A DNA stretch of 64,000 bases, taken from NCBI RefSeq assembly GCF_030817175.1, contig NZ_JAUSYY010000001.1, forward strand, positions 3,472,001 to 3,536,000, in the 5' to 3' direction. This stretch comes from Agromyces ramosus. Lineage in GTDB: Bacteria > Actinomycetota > Actinomycetes > Actinomycetales > Microbacteriaceae. Positions 47,756 to 58,382 of this stretch are shown here, piece by piece (the first letter of the stretch is position 1; each line of letters opens with the position of its first letter). Below the pieces are notes generated by a model, which saw nothing but the letters and a program-made list of their open reading frames with translations, ran no database searches and had not been told where the DNA came from. The translations under genes and the position numbers were made by a program.

Positions 47756-48163
47756 ATGAGCGTAGCGATCGCGACGACCGGGTTCGGCGTCCAGGCACGG
47801 TTCCAGCCCGCGTCCCAGAGCGGTGCGGGCACCGAGGCGTCACCGAAGGTGCGCACGCGCCTGCGGCTCACTCGCCGAGGTCGAGTGGTGTTCACTGCCA
47901 TCGCCGCCATCCCGCTCGTCGTGTTGGCGCTCGTCATGGTGCTCGGCGCCGGAGGCGCGGCCGCGGAGTCCGACGCGGCAGGTCCCGCCACGGCGTTCGA
48001 GTACGTCACGGTCGATCGTGGCGACTCGCTGTGGGGCATCGCGGAGGCGATCGCCCCCGATGCCGACCCTCGCGTCGTCATCGACGAGATCATCCGCCTC
48101 AACGGTCTCGACGGCGCGGTCGTCGAGCCCGGCCAGCGTCTCGCGCTCCCGGTCCTTCCGTGA
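47756..48163 (+). CDS. LysM-domain membrane protein divergent from lexA (SOS cell-division inhibitor candidate)
   Basis: A 135-residue protein. An N-terminal basic cytoplasmic part (about 1–45) precedes one membrane helix ([20 protein letters not shown], about 45–64). An extracytoplasmic LysM domain follows ([19 protein letters not shown] … [13 protein letters not shown] … [10 protein letters not shown]). The position and build match the proteins next to lexA that delay division during DNA damage: YneA in Bacillus, DivS in Corynebacterium and Rv2719c/ChiZ in Mycobacterium. A LexA-type box overlies its predicted -10. AGGAGG (47743–47748) is 7 nt before the ATG. Whether it hydrolyses peptidoglycan cannot be told. 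Confidence 0.82.
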   Translation: MSVAIATTGFGVQARFQPASQSGAGTEASPKVRTRLRLTRRGRVVFTAIAAIPLVVLALVMVLGAGGAAAESDAAGPATAFEYVTVDRGDSLWGIAEAIAPDADPRVVIDEIIRLNGLDGAVVEPGQRLALPVLP

Positions 48164-48207
48164 CGTCCGCGCCCGGGTAGCCGAGGCGGCGTCGATACCA
48201 TTGAGCC

Positions 48208-49299
48208 GTGACGAGTCTCGACGACCTTCCCATCCGTGACGACCTCCGCGGGCGAGTACCGTACGGCGCTCCGCAGCAGGCCGTCCCGGTCGCGCTCAAC
48301 GTCAACGAGAACACGCATCCGATCCCCGAAGACGTGGCGCACGACATCGTGGCACGCGTCGCAGCCGCCATCCTCCGGCTCAACCGATACCCCGACCGCG
48401 AGTTCACCGAGCTCCGCGCCGCACTCGCCGACTACCTCGGCCACGAGCTCGCTCCCGAGCAGCTGTGGGCGGCAAACGGCTCGAACGAGGTGCTCCAGCA
48501 CGTCCTGCAGGCGTTCGGCGGGCCCGGGCGCTCGGCACTCGGCTTCGCTCCGACCTACTCGATGTACGGGCTGCTCGCCGCCGGAACCGGTACTGAATGG
48601 ATCACCGCCGGCCGAGACGACGCGTTCGAGCTGAGCCCGGCCACGGCGGTCGCCGCGGTGCGGGAGCACGACCCCGATGTCGTGCTGCTGTGTGCGCCGA
48701 ACAACCCGACCGGCACGCCGCTCTCACTCGACACGGTTCGCGCGGTCGCCGACGTCGCCCGAGGCATCGTGGTCGTCGACGAGGCGTACATCGAGTTCGC
48801 CGAGCCGGGCACGCCGAGCGCCCTCACGCTGCTCGGCGGGAGGCCACGACTCCTCGTCTCGCGCACGATGAGCAAGGCGTTCGCCTTCGCCGGGGCCCGG
48901 GTCGGGTACCTCGCGGGCGATCCCGCCGCGGTCGACGCCCTGCGTCTCGTGCGCCTCCCGTACCACCTCTCGGCACTCACGCAGGCCGCGGCACTCGGGG
49001 CACTCGCGCACGCCGACGAGATGCTCGCCATGGTCGACGAGATCCGCCACCAGCGCGAGCGCATCTCGATCGAGCTCGCCCGCCTCGGGTTCGATCCGTA
49101 CCGCAGCGGCGCGAACTTCGTGCTGTTCGGCGGCGTCGACGATCCGCACGCCGTCTTCCAGGCGCTCCTCGAGCGCGGCATCCTCATCCGTGAGATCGGC
49201 ATCCCCGGTCACCTCCGCGTGACGGCGGGAACCGAGGCCGAGACCACGGCCTTCCTCGAGGCGATGGCCGTCTTCGCGCCGAATAGGATTGGCGCATGA
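48208..49299 (+). CDS. hisC: Histidinol-phosphate aminotransferase
   Basis: A 363-residue class II PLP aminotransferase. It has [38 protein letters not shown] and the PLP lysine in [17 protein letters not shown]. It is the first of four his genes here. TACCAT (48196–48201) stands 6 nt before GTG 48208, suggesting a leaderless start. hisB overlaps by 4 bp. Confidence 0.94.
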   Translation: MTSLDDLPIRDDLRGRVPYGAPQQAVPVALNVNENTHPIPEDVAHDIVARVAAAILRLNRYPDREFTELRAALADYLGHELAPEQLWAANGSNEVLQHVLQAFGGPGRSALGFAPTYSMYGLLAAGTGTEWITAGRDDAFELSPATAVAAVREHDPDVVLLCAPNNPTGTPLSLDTVRAVADVARGIVVVDEAYIEFAEPGTPSALTLLGGRPRLLVSRTMSKAFAFAGARVGYLAGDPAAVDALRLVRLPYHLSALTQAAALGALAHADEMLAMVDEIRHQRERISIELARLGFDPYRSGANFVLFGGVDDPHAVFQALLERGILIREIGIPGHLRVTAGTEAETTAFLEAMAVFAPNRIGA

Positions 49300-49910
49300 C
49301 CTCCCAGAGCGAGCGCCGCACCGCCCGCGTGCAACGTGAGACGAGCGAGTCGAGCATCGACCTGTCGGTCGATCTCGACGGCACCGGCACGAGCGATATC
49401 GAGACCGGCGTGCCGTTCTTCGACCACCTCCTCACGGCGTTCGCGAAGCACTCGCTCACCGATCTCACCGTGCGCGCACGCGGCGACCTCGACATCGACG
49501 TGCACCACACCGTCGAAGACACCGGCATCGTGCTTGGCCAGGCCATCAGGCAGGCGCTCGGCGACAAGCGCGGCATCTCGCGCTACGGCGATGCGCTCGT
49601 GCCGCTCGACGAGGCGCTCGCGCAGGCCGTCGTCGACATCTCCGGCCGCCCGTACCTCGTGCACAGCGGCGAGCCCGCCGGTTTCGAGTACCACCTCATC
49701 GGCGGCCACTTCACCGGTTCCATGGTGCGGCACGTCTTCGAGGCGATCGCGTTCAACGCGGCGCTCACCGTGCACGTGACCGTGCTCGGCGGCCGTGATC
49801 CGCACCACATCGCCGAAGCCGAGTTCAAGGCCTTCGCCCGCGCGTTCCGTCAGGCGAAGGCTCACGACGCGCTCGTCACCGGCATCCCGTCCACGAAGGG
49901 CGCGCTGTGA
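49296..49910 (+). CDS. hisB: Imidazoleglycerol-phosphate dehydratase
   Basis: A 204-residue monofunctional HisB. The metal-binding histidine clusters are [29 protein letters not shown] and [24 protein letters not shown]. It overlaps hisC (ATGA at 49296) and hisH (GTGA at 49907), so the three are translationally coupled. TAGGAT 6 nt before its ATG might give an extra internal transcript. Confidence 0.95.
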   Translation: MTSQSERRTARVQRETSESSIDLSVDLDGTGTSDIETGVPFFDHLLTAFAKHSLTDLTVRARGDLDIDVHHTVEDTGIVLGQAIRQALGDKRGISRYGDALVPLDEALAQAVVDISGRPYLVHSGEPAGFEYHLIGGHFTGSMVRHVFEAIAFNAALTVHVTVLGGRDPHHIAEAEFKAFARAFRQAKAHDALVTGIPSTKGAL

Positions 49911-50545
49911 CTCGAACCCGTCGCGTCGTGGTGCTCGACTACGGCTCGGGCAACGTCCACTCCGCCGCGAAGGCGCTCGAGCGTGCCGGTGCCGAGGTGA
50001 CGGTGACCGCCGATCGGGCCGCAGCGCTCGAGGCCGACGGTCTCGTCGTGCCGGGCGTCGGCGCGTTCAAGGCCGTGATGGAGCAATTGCACGCCGTACG
50101 CGGCGAAGAGATCATCGACCGCCGCCTCGCGGGGGGAAGGCCGGTGCTCGGCATCTGCGTGGGCATGCAGGTGCTCTTCGAGCGGGGCGTCGAGCGCGGC
50201 GTCGACAGCGAGGGCCTCGGCGAGTGGCCGGGCGTCGTCAGCGAGCTGCCGGCAGCCGTGCTGCCCCACATGGGCTGGAACACGGTCGAGCCCGAACCGG
50301 GATCGAGGCTGTTCGACGGCATCGAAGACCAGCGCTTCTACTTCGTGCACTCGTTCGCCGCGCAGCAGTGGACCCTCGACGTCAGGCCGCCGTTCCCGGG
50401 CCCGGTCCTGACGTGGGCGGAGCACGGCGGCAGGTTCCTCGCGGCTGTCGAGAACGGCCCGTTGTCGGCGACGCAGTTCCACCCCGAGAAGTCATCCGAC
50501 GCTGGCATCCGCCTCCTCGGCAACTGGCTCGGCACCCTGCGCTGA
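49907..50545 (+). CDS. hisH: Imidazole glycerol phosphate synthase, glutamine amidotransferase subunit
   Basis: A 212-residue HisH. The nucleophile cysteine is in [11 protein letters not shown] and the His-x-Glu pair is in ATQFHPEKS. It supplies ammonia to HisF, which is not in the window. It is followed by a 101-bp gap containing a TAGGAT hexamer, so hisA may have its own promoter. Confidence 0.95.
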   Translation: MTRTRRVVVLDYGSGNVHSAAKALERAGAEVTVTADRAAALEADGLVVPGVGAFKAVMEQLHAVRGEEIIDRRLAGGRPVLGICVGMQVLFERGVERGVDSEGLGEWPGVVSELPAAVLPHMGWNTVEPEPGSRLFDGIEDQRFYFVHSFAAQQWTLDVRPPFPGPVLTWAEHGGRFLAAVENGPLSATQFHPEKSSDAGIRLLGNWLGTLR

Positions 50546-50646
50546 CGCGGCGTTCCGTCACGTGCCGACCGCTTCGTCCGCAGAGGGCTAGGATGCTGTG
50601 ACTGTGCCGAAAGTCGCACGCGCGGCAGTGAAATCGAGGACAGTGA

Positions 50647-51393
50647 ATGAGTGAGTTCAACAACACCGCAGGGCTCGTACTGCTTCCCGCAGTCGACGTG
50701 GCCGGCGGCAAAGCCGTCCGCCTGACCAAGGGCGAGGCAGGCACCGAGACGAACTACGGCGACCCGGTCGACGCGGCGGTCGACTGGGCCGACCAGGGCG
50801 CCGAATGGATCCACCTCGTCGACCTCGACGCGGCATTCGGTCGCGGGTCGAACGCGGGCATCCTGAAGAAGGTCATCCGCCAGGTGCGCGGCGTCAACGT
50901 CGAGCTGTCGGGCGGCATCCGCGACGACGAGTCGCTCGAGCACGCCCTCGCCATCGGCGCGAAGCGCATCAACCTCGGCACCGCGGCGCTCGAGAATCCC
51001 GAGTGGGCGGCATCCGTCATCGCCCAGTATGGCGAAGCCGTCGCGGTCGGACTCGACGTGCGCGGCACGACGCTCGCAGCCCGCGGGTGGACGCAGGAGG
51101 GCGGCGATCTCTGGCAGGTCATGGACCGCCTCGAAGAGGCCGGCGCCGCACGCTACGTCGTCACCGACGTGACGAAAGACGGAACCCTCCAGGGACCGAA
51201 CCTCGAACTGCTCCGCCAGGTGATCGAGCGCACGCACCGCCCGGTCGTCGCCTCGGGCGGCGTCTCGAGCCTCGACGACCTCGTGGCCCTGCGCGAGCTC
51301 GTCCCGCTCGGGCTCGAGGGTGCCATCATCGGCAAGGCACTGTACGCCGGCGCGTTCACGCTGGCCGAGGCGTTGGATGTCGCCTCCCACTGA
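50647..51393 (+). CDS. priA: Phosphoribosyl isomerase (HisA/PriA)
   Basis: A 248-residue beta/alpha barrel. Both phosphate-binding halves are visible: [28 protein letters not shown] at the start and [13 protein letters not shown] at the end, with [14 protein letters not shown] between. In actinobacteria this enzyme usually serves both histidine (HisA) and tryptophan (TrpF) synthesis, and the [16 protein letters not shown] form fits PriA. No trpF is seen nearby, but only 64 kb is visible. Confidence 0.92.
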   Translation: MSEFNNTAGLVLLPAVDVAGGKAVRLTKGEAGTETNYGDPVDAAVDWADQGAEWIHLVDLDAAFGRGSNAGILKKVIRQVRGVNVELSGGIRDDESLEHALAIGAKRINLGTAALENPEWAASVIAQYGEAVAVGLDVRGTTLAARGWTQEGGDLWQVMDRLEEAGAARYVVTDVTKDGTLQGPNLELLRQVIERTHRPVVASGGVSSLDDLVALRELVPLGLEGAIIGKALYAGAFTLAEALDVASH

Positions 51394-52207
51394 GCCGGGC
51401 GACGGCGAAGCGGATTCCGCGATCGCCGGGTCGCGCGGCGGCGCCGCCGATTCCGCGGGGGTGCCGTGGGCCGGACGCTCGTTCGCGCCGAATCCGCACG
51501 CCGCCGATAGCGGCGACGCCCCTGCGGCACTCGCCGATGCGCTCCGCCGCTTCCGCGCGGGCGAGGCGGGCCAAGCGGCCGTCGTGGCGGAGTTCGGCTC
51601 GGCCCGGCTCCTGATCCCGCTGCTCGCCGAGCTCGGCGACGGCGGAGCCGAGCTCGGCGAACACGGCCTCGCGGTCGACAAGAGCCAGGAGCTGTCGATC
51701 GTCACGGTCGAGGGGCCCGACGGGCGGAAGGTCCTGCCGGTGTTCGCCTCCGTCGCGGCGATGTCTCGATGGAACCCCGCTGCGCGCCCGGTTCCGGCCG
51801 ACGGCGTGCGCGTGGCGCTTGCCGCAGCCGACGACGGCACCGACCTCGTGGTGCTCGATCCGGGCTCCGAGACGGAGTTCGTACTGCGACGACCGGCGGT
51901 CTGGGCGGTCGCGCAGTCGCACGAGTGGGTGCCGCCGTTCGAGTCTTCAGCCGTGCAGGCGGCATTCGCGCGATCGATCGAGCGCGAGCTCGCGGTACTC
52001 GGGGTGACGCTGCACGCGGGCGATCCCCACGCCCGGCTCGCCGGCCCCGAACTCATCGTGCGACTCGAGCTCATCGCGGGTCTCACGCGTGAGGAGCTCG
52101 ATGCGATGACCGCTCGGCTCGCGCAGCGGTGGGCCGCCGACGATGTGATCGCGACATCCGTGGACTCCCTCACCGTGCGGCTCGTCGGCGGAGCCATTGA
52201 CGCCTGA
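51377..52207 (+). CDS. SseB-family protein
   Basis: A 276-residue protein with an SseB-like domain: a first strand-rich part around [19 protein letters not shown] and [25 protein letters not shown], and a C-terminal SseB-like half ([34 protein letters not shown]). The first about 55 residues are Gly/Ala/Asp-rich. Function unknown; in actinobacteria it follows hisA so often that it is probably co-expressed with it. ATG 51377 overlaps hisA by 17 bp with only a weak GAGG upstream. Confidence 0.8.
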   Translation: MSPPTEPGDGEADSAIAGSRGGAADSAGVPWAGRSFAPNPHAADSGDAPAALADALRRFRAGEAGQAAVVAEFGSARLLIPLLAELGDGGAELGEHGLAVDKSQELSIVTVEGPDGRKVLPVFASVAAMSRWNPAARPVPADGVRVALAAADDGTDLVVLDPGSETEFVLRRPAVWAVAQSHEWVPPFESSAVQAAFARSIERELAVLGVTLHAGDPHARLAGPELIVRLELIAGLTREELDAMTARLAQRWAADDVIATSVDSLTVRLVGGAIDA

Positions 52208-52281
52208 ACAGGGTCGTTGACCCGTCGCGCGCCTCGGGCGACAATCGGATGGCGCGTCGGCGCGCGGAATCCAGGTGGATC

Positions 52282-53694
52282 ATGGTCGATCACGGTGAGC
52301 AGCAGCGCAAACCTCAGTCTTCGTACGACGAGGTGCTCGGGGTCGCCGAGCACCACGCTCGAGCGTGGCTGTCGAGCGTGACCGAGCGTCCGATCCCGCC
52401 GAGGCTGCAGGCGGAGGAGATCAAGGATCGCCTCGGCCGTGAGCTTCCCGACGACGGCGAGCCGGCGACCGAGGTCATCGCCAGGCTGGCCGAGGGAACC
52501 GAGCCGGGCATGATCGCGATCGGCTCGCCGCGCTTCTACGGCTGGGTGATCGGCGGCACGCAGCCGGTCGCCCTCGCGGCCGACTGGCTCGTCTCGGCGT
52601 GGGACCAGAACACGGGCCTGCGAAAGATCACGCCCGCGGCGGTCGCCGTCGAGGAACTCGCGGGAGAGTGGCTCCTCGACATGCTCGGGCTGCCGTCCGA
52701 GAGCGAGGTCGGGTTCACCACCGGCGCGACGTTGGCCCAGTTCACGTGCCTGGCCGCGGCGCGCGACGAGGTGCTCCGACGTGCGGGCTGGGATGTCGAG
52801 ACCGCGGGCCTCGCCGGCGGACCGCGCATCCGGTTCATCGTCGGCGAGGAGCGCCACGGCACGGTCGACCTCGCGGGCCGGTACCTCGGGCTCGGCTCGC
52901 CGACGGTGGTCGACTCCGACGAGCAGGGCCGAATCCGCGTCGACGCGTTGCGACGCGAGCTCGCTGCGAGCTCCGGGCCGGCGATCGTGCTGCTGCAGGC
53001 CGGGAACATCCATTCGGGCGCGTTCGACGACTTCGCCGAGGCGATCGCCATAGCGCATGAGGCCGATGCCTGGGTCCATGTCGACGGAGCGTTCGGGCTG
53101 TGGGCGGCCGCGTCGCCGAGGCTGCGCCACCTCGTCAGCGGCATGGAGGGCGCCGACTCCTGGTCGACCGACGCGCACAAGACGCTGAGCGTGCCGTACG
53201 ACTGCGGCATCGCGATCGTGCGCGACGGACCTGCGATGCACCGTGCCCTCAGCATGCACGCGAGCTACCTGCAGGCCACCGACGTGGGGGCAGACCCGCA
53301 CGAGAAGGTCCCCGAGCTCTCACGCCGAGCCAGGGGCATCCCCACGTGGGCGGTGCTCCGAGCACTCGGCCGCAGCGGCATCGCCCGCCTCGTCGAAGGG
53401 CTCGCGGATGCCGCGCGGGGCATCGCCGACGGTGTGGGGGCGCTCCCCGGCGTCGAGGTGCTGAACGACGTCGTCTTCACGCAGGTCTGCCTCACCCTCG
53501 ACGACGACGCGACGACGGCCGCGCTCAGCGAGCACCTGTGGAACGAGGGCGAGGTGCTCGCGATGACCTCGCGCTGGCACGACCGCGCGGTCGTGCGCTT
53601 CTCGGTGAGCAACTGGGGCACGGATGCCGCGCAGGTGGCCCGCACGGTCGCCGCCGTCGAGCGTGCGATCGGCGAGGTGCGCACGGCGCGCTGA
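52282..53694 (+). CDS. PLP-dependent group II decarboxylase-like protein
   Basis: A 470-residue fold-type I PLP enzyme related to aromatic-L-amino-acid and glutamate decarboxylases. It has FYGWVIGGTQPVALAADWL, GFTTGATLAQFTCLAAARDEVL, AWVHVDGAFGLWAAASP (the PLP-ring Asp) and the Schiff-base lysine in STDAHKTLSVPYDCG. Many relatives are annotated as aspartate aminotransferase family proteins. The neighbours (his genes, lhr) do not reveal a substrate. ATG 52282 has AGGTGG upstream; an ATG at 52249 would add eleven residues. Confidence 0.85.
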   Translation: MVDHGEQQRKPQSSYDEVLGVAEHHARAWLSSVTERPIPPRLQAEEIKDRLGRELPDDGEPATEVIARLAEGTEPGMIAIGSPRFYGWVIGGTQPVALAADWLVSAWDQNTGLRKITPAAVAVEELAGEWLLDMLGLPSESEVGFTTGATLAQFTCLAAARDEVLRRAGWDVETAGLAGGPRIRFIVGEERHGTVDLAGRYLGLGSPTVVDSDEQGRIRVDALRRELAASSGPAIVLLQAGNIHSGAFDDFAEAIAIAHEADAWVHVDGAFGLWAAASPRLRHLVSGMEGADSWSTDAHKTLSVPYDCGIAIVRDGPAMHRALSMHASYLQATDVGADPHEKVPELSRRARGIPTWAVLRALGRSGIARLVEGLADAARGIADGVGALPGVEVLNDVVFTQVCLTLDDDATTAALSEHLWNEGEVLAMTSRWHDRAVVRFSVSNWGTDAAQVARTVAAVERAIGEVRTAR

Positions 53695-53762
53695 GGCGGC
53701 ATCCGTCGCACACGACCGCGCTTCGCGGCGACCGCGTCGGTGGCATCCGCTTGAATGGAGTC

Positions 53763-56700
53763 ATGACGCAGGCGCTCGACGCGTTCTCGCCCGCGACGCG
53801 GGCGTGGTTCACCGAGTCCTTCAGCGAGCCCACGGCCGTGCAACGCGGAGCGTGGGAGGCGATCGCCCGCGGCGACCACTCGCTCGTCGTCGCCCCCACG
53901 GGCTCGGGCAAGACGCTGGCGGCGTTCCTCTGGGCGATCGACCGCCTCCATCACGAGGGCGCCGACGCGAGCACCACCGGCACGCGCGTCGTCTACCTGT
54001 CGCCGCTGAAGGCGCTCGGCGTCGACGTCGAGCGAAACCTCCGTGCCCCGCTCGTGGGCATCGCCCGCACGGCGGCGGCTCATGGGCTCGAGGTGCCCGA
54101 GGTCAGCGTGGGCGTGCGCTCGGGCGACACGCCTCCGGCCGAACGTCGTGCACTCGTCGTTCACCCGCCCGAGATCCTCATCACGACCCCCGAGTCGCTT
54201 TATCTCATGCTCACCTCGGCGGCACGCGAGACCCTGCGCGGCGTGCAGACCGTCATCGTCGACGAGATCCACGCGCTCGCTGGCACCAAGCGGGGCTCGC
54301 ACCTCGCCCTCTCGCTCGAGCGGCTCGACGAGCTCACGGCGCAGCCGGTGCAGCGCATCGGCCTCTCGGCGACCGTGCGACCGCACGAAGAGGTGGCGCG
54401 CTTCCTCTGCGGCGTGCGCCCCGTCTCGATCGTGGCGCCCCCCTCGGGCAAGCGGTTCGACCTGCGGGTCACCGTGCCGGTCGACGACCTGTCCGACCTC
54501 GCCGGCCAGACCGGCTCCGGCTCCGTGTGGCCGCACGTCGAGGAGGCGATCCTCGACGAGGTGCTCGCGCACCGCTCGACCATCGTGTTCGCGAACTCGC
54601 GGCGGCTCGCCGAGCGGCTGACGGCACGGCTCAACGAGCTCTGGGAGGAGCGGCAGCAGACGGCTGAAGAGCCGACGCTCGCGGTGGTCGGCGCGGCCGA
54701 TCGAGCTCTTCCCGATGCCGCGGCATCCGTCCGCGACATCGCCGCCGGGCCCGCGCCGCTCGCCGCCGGCGCCGCCGAGTCGCCCGCACCCCCTCGTCCG
54801 CCGGCCGAGATGCCCGGAGGCTCGGGCCTTACGGGCGGTGCGCTTCCCGTGCTCGCCCGCTCCCACCACGGCTCCGTCAGCAAGGAGGAACGCGCCCTCG
54901 TCGAGGCCGACCTCAAGTCCGGGCGCCTGCGCTGCGTCGTCGCGACGTCGAGCCTCGAACTCGGCATCGACATGGGCGCGGTCGACCTCGTGATGCAGGT
55001 CGAGGCCCCACCGTCGGTCGCGAGCGGACTCCAGCGCATCGGGCGGGCCGGCCACCAGGTCGGCGAAGTGTCGAAGGGCGTGATCTTCCCGAAGCACCGA
55101 GCCGACGTGCTGCACTCCGCCGTCGTGGCCGAACGCATGCTCGGCGGCGCCATCGAAGAGCTGCGCATCCCCGCGAATCCGCTCGACGTGCTCGCCCAGC
55201 AGACGATCGCGGCGGCCGCGCTCGACGAGTGGGACGTCGAGGCGTGGTTCGAGCTCGTGCGTCGAGCCGCTCCCTTCGCGGCGCTGCCGCGCTCGGCGTT
55301 CGATGCGACACTCGACCTGCTCGCGGGTCGCTATCCGTCCGACCGGTTCGGCGAGCTCCGCCCGCGTCTCATCTGGGACCGCGATGCCGGCACGATCGTC
55401 GGTCGCCGCGGCGCGCAGCGGTTGGCCGTCACGAGCGGCGGCACGATTCCCGATCGCGGGCTCTTCGGCGTCTTCATGATCGGCGAGGCCGGGCCGGGCC
55501 GCCGGGTCGGCGAGCTCGACGAGGAGATGGTCTACGAGTCGCGCGTCGGCGACGTGTTCGCGCTCGGGGCCACGAGCTGGCGCATCCAGGAGATCACCCA
55601 CGACCGCGTGCTCGTCTCGCCGGCATTCGGGGAGCCAGGGCGGCTGCCCTTCTGGAAGGGCGACGGCATCGGTCGGCCCGCCGAGCTCGGGGCCGCCATC
55701 GGCGGCTTCATCGCCGAGCTCGCGAGCGCCGAGGCATCCGACGCCCTCGCCCGCAGCCGGGCCGCGGGCCTCGACGAGCGTGCCGCAGCCAACCTCGTGG
55801 CGTTCATCGACGACCAGCGCACCGCGACCAGGGTCGTGCCCGATGCCACGAACCTCGTCGTCGAGCGGTTCCGCGACGAGCTCGGCGACTGGCGCATCGT
55901 GCTGCACTCGCCCTATGGCATGCGGGTGCACGCGCCGTGGGCGCTCGCCATCGGCACGCGGGTGCGCGAGCGCAGCGGCATCGACGCCAACGCCGTCGCG
56001 AGCGACGACGGCATCGTGCTGCGCATGCCCGACACGGGCGACGAGCCGCCCGGCGCCGAGCTCTTCGCCTTCGAGCCGGCTGAGCTCACCGAGCTCGTGA
56101 CCCAGAACGTCGGCGGGTCGGCACTGTTCGCGGCACGGTTCCGTGAGTGCGCCGCCCGTGCGCTCATCCTGCCCCGCATCAATCCCGGCAAGCGGTCGCC
56201 GCTCTGGCAGCAGCGCCAGCGCGCAGCGCAACTCCTCGAAGTGGCTCGCGAGTTCCCCGAGTTCCCGATCGTGCTCGAGGCGGTGCGCGAGTGCCTGCAA
56301 GACGTCTACGACCTGCCGGCGCTCACCCGGCTCGCCGAGCGCATCGAGCGGCGCGAGCTGCGGTTCGTCGAGGTGTCGACCGAGACGCCGAGCCCCTTCG
56401 CATCGAGCCTGCTCTTCGGCTACGTGGGCGCGTTCATGTACGAGGGCGACGCGCCGCTCGCCGAACGCCGCGCGGCGGCCCTCTCGCTCGACCCCGCGCT
56501 CCTCGCCGAGCTGCTCGGCACCGTCGAGCTCCGTGAGCTGCTCGATCCCGAGGTGGTGGCCGAGGTCGAGCAGCAGCTGCAGCGCCTGCACCTCGACCGC
56601 CGCGCCCGCGGCGACGAGGGCGTGGCCGACCTGCTTCGCGACCTCGGGCCGCTCACAGGCGACGAGGTGTCGGCGAGGGTCGACGGCGAGACCGATGCCG

Positions 56701-58382
56701 CGGTCGCGCTCGAGGGCCTCGTGCGCGCGCGCCGCGCGGCGACCGTGCGCTTCGCCGGCGAGTCGTGGTTCGTCGCCGTCGAAGACGTGAGCCGGCTTCG
56801 CGACGCCCTCGGCGTGCCGATCCCGCCCGGGCTGCCCGAGGTGTTCGGCGAGCCCGTGCGCGACCCGCTCGGCGACCTCGTCGCGCGGTATGCCCGTACC
56901 CACGGCCCGTTCACGGCTACCGCGCTCGCCCAGCGGTTCGGCATCGGGCAGGTCGTCGCGTCGGCCGCGCTGGCTCGGCTCGGTGGCGAGCGACGCGTCG
57001 TCGAAGGCGAGTTCCTCCCGCAGGGCTCGGGCCTCGAGTGGTGCGACAGCGAGGTGCTGCGGCGCATCCGGCGCCGGTCGCTCGCGGCGCTGCGCAATGA
57101 GATCGAGCCGGTCGACCCACGCGACTTCGCGCGATTCCTGCCGGGCTGGCAGCACGTCGGCGCGCGGCTCCGTGGCATCGACGGAGTCGCGGCCGTCGTC
57201 GAGCAGCTCGAGGGTGCGCGCATCCCGGCGTCGGCATGGGAGGCCTACGTGCTCCCCGCGCGAGTCGACGACTACCGTCCGGGCATGCTCGACGAGCTCA
57301 CCTCGTCGGGCGAGGTGCTCTGGGCGGGCGCCGGGTCGCTCGCCGGCGACGACGGCTGGATCAGCCTGCACCTGGCCGAGACCGCGGCGCTCACGCTCGC
57401 GCTGCCCGCGTCGGCGCCGCTCGACCCCATCGAGACCGAGATCATGGCGGTGCTCGGCGGGGGTGGCGGGTACTTCTTCCGGCAGCTCGTCGAGGCTGTC
57501 GGCGCCGACGACGACCGCGCGGTGGTCGACGCGCTCTGGCGGCTCGCGTGGGCGGGGCTGGTGACGAACGACACCTTCGCCGCGGTGCGCGGCCTGCTCA
57601 TCGGAGGTGGCACCCACAAGACCGCGACGCCCACCCCGCGCGCTCGACTGCGCCCGGGCTCGCTGTCGCGGCGTTCGCTCGCCGCGAGCATGCAGTCGGG
57701 GCGTGCGGCGACCGCTCGGGCGAACCCACCGCGTGCGGCCGGTCGCTGGTCGGTGCTCCCGCTCGCGAGCTCGGCGGCGACGCCACGCGCCCATGCGTTC
57801 GGCGAGACCCTGCTCGAGCGTTACGGCGTCGTCACGCGCGGCTCGGTCGTCGCCGAGGGAGTGCTCGGCGGGTTCGCCCTGGCCTACCGCACACTGTCGG
57901 GTTTCGAAGAGACGGGGCGGGTGCGCCGCGGGTACTTCATCGACGGGCAGGGCGGTGCGCAGTTCGCCACGAGTCCCGCAGTCGACCGCTTGCGTGCCGC
58001 CCCGAAGGGCGAGGCGTTCGCACTCGCGGCCACCGACCCGGCGAACCCGTTCGGCGCCGCGCTCGACTGGCCCGAGCCGGTCGGCGAGGGCGCACATCGG
58101 CCGGCACGCAAATCGGGTGCCTTCGTGGCGATGGTCGATGGCGAGGCGGTGCTCTACCTCGAGCGCGGCGGGCGCACTGCGCTCGTCTTCAGCGACGACG
58201 ACGAGGTCCTCGCGGCCGGCGCCGCTGCGCTCGCGGCGGTGCTGACGCGGGGGAGAACCGAGAAGCTGCGCGTCGAGACCGTGAACGGTGCGGCGGTGTT
58301 CGGGTCGGTGCTCGATCGCCCGCTCCGCGCGGCCGGATTCCGCGAGACGCCCAGGGGACTCCGCTTCGATGCCCGAGGGTGA
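53763..58382 (+). CDS. lhr: ATP-dependent helicase Lhr
   Basis: A 1539-residue superfamily 2 helicase, the normal size for bacterial Lhr. The N-terminal core has Walker A APTGSGKTLA, the DEIH box (TVIVDEIHALAGTKRGSHL), LSATVRPHEEVARFL, SSLELGIDMGAVDLV and QRIGRAGHQVG. An Ala/Pro-rich insert lies near residues 310–355. The winged-helix and large C-terminal Lhr domains fill the rest. Mycobacterial Lhr is a 3'-to-5' DNA-repair helicase induced by mitomycin C. The nei gene overlaps its 3' end by 14 bp. The Shine-Dalgarno (GGAG, 53757–53760) is too close to the ATG to be ideal. Confidence 0.93.
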   Translation: MTQALDAFSPATRAWFTESFSEPTAVQRGAWEAIARGDHSLVVAPTGSGKTLAAFLWAIDRLHHEGADASTTGTRVVYLSPLKALGVDVERNLRAPLVGIARTAAAHGLEVPEVSVGVRSGDTPPAERRALVVHPPEILITTPESLYLMLTSAARETLRGVQTVIVDEIHALAGTKRGSHLALSLERLDELTAQPVQRIGLSATVRPHEEVARFLCGVRPVSIVAPPSGKRFDLRVTVPVDDLSDLAGQTGSGSVWPHVEEAILDEVLAHRSTIVFANSRRLAERLTARLNELWEERQQTAEEPTLAVVGAADRALPDAAASVRDIAAGPAPLAAGAAESPAPPRPPAEMPGGSGLTGGALPVLARSHHGSVSKEERALVEADLKSGRLRCVVATSSLELGIDMGAVDLVMQVEAPPSVASGLQRIGRAGHQVGEVSKGVIFPKHRADVLHSAVVAERMLGGAIEELRIPANPLDVLAQQTIAAAALDEWDVEAWFELVRRAAPFAALPRSAFDATLDLLAGRYPSDRFGELRPRLIWDRDAGTIVGRRGAQRLAVTSGGTIPDRGLFGVFMIGEAGPGRRVGELDEEMVYESRVGDVFALGATSWRIQEITHDRVLVSPAFGEPGRLPFWKGDGIGRPAELGAAIGGFIAELASAEASDALARSRAAGLDERAAANLVAFIDDQRTATRVVPDATNLVVERFRDELGDWRIVLHSPYGMRVHAPWALAIGTRVRERSGIDANAVASDDGIVLRMPDTGDEPPGAELFAFEPAELTELVTQNVGGSALFAARFRECAARALILPRINPGKRSPLWQQRQRAAQLLEVAREFPEFPIVLEAVRECLQDVYDLPALTRLAERIERRELRFVEVSTETPSPFASSLLFGYVGAFMYEGDAPLAERRAAALSLDPALLAELLGTVELRELLDPEVVAEVEQQLQRLHLDRRARGDEGVADLLRDLGPLTGDEVSARVDGETDAAVALEGLVRARRAATVRFAGESWFVAVEDVSRLRDALGVPIPPGLPEVFGEPVRDPLGDLVARYARTHGPFTATALAQRFGIGQVVASAALARLGGERRVVEGEFLPQGSGLEWCDSEVLRRIRRRSLAALRNEIEPVDPRDFARFLPGWQHVGARLRGIDGVAAVVEQLEGARIPASAWEAYVLPARVDDYRPGMLDELTSSGEVLWAGAGSLAGDDGWISLHLAETAALTLALPASAPLDPIETEIMAVLGGGGGYFFRQLVEAVGADDDRAVVDALWRLAWAGLVTNDTFAAVRGLLIGGGTHKTATPTPRARLRPGSLSRRSLAASMQSGRAATARANPPRAAGRWSVLPLASSAATPRAHAFGETLLERYGVVTRGSVVAEGVLGGFALAYRTLSGFEETGRVRRGYFIDGQGGAQFATSPAVDRLRAAPKGEAFALAATDPANPFGAALDWPEPVGEGAHRPARKSGAFVAMVDGEAVLYLERGGRTALVFSDDDEVLAAGAAALAAVLTRGRTEKLRVETVNGAAVFGSVLDRPLRAAGFRETPRGLRFDARG

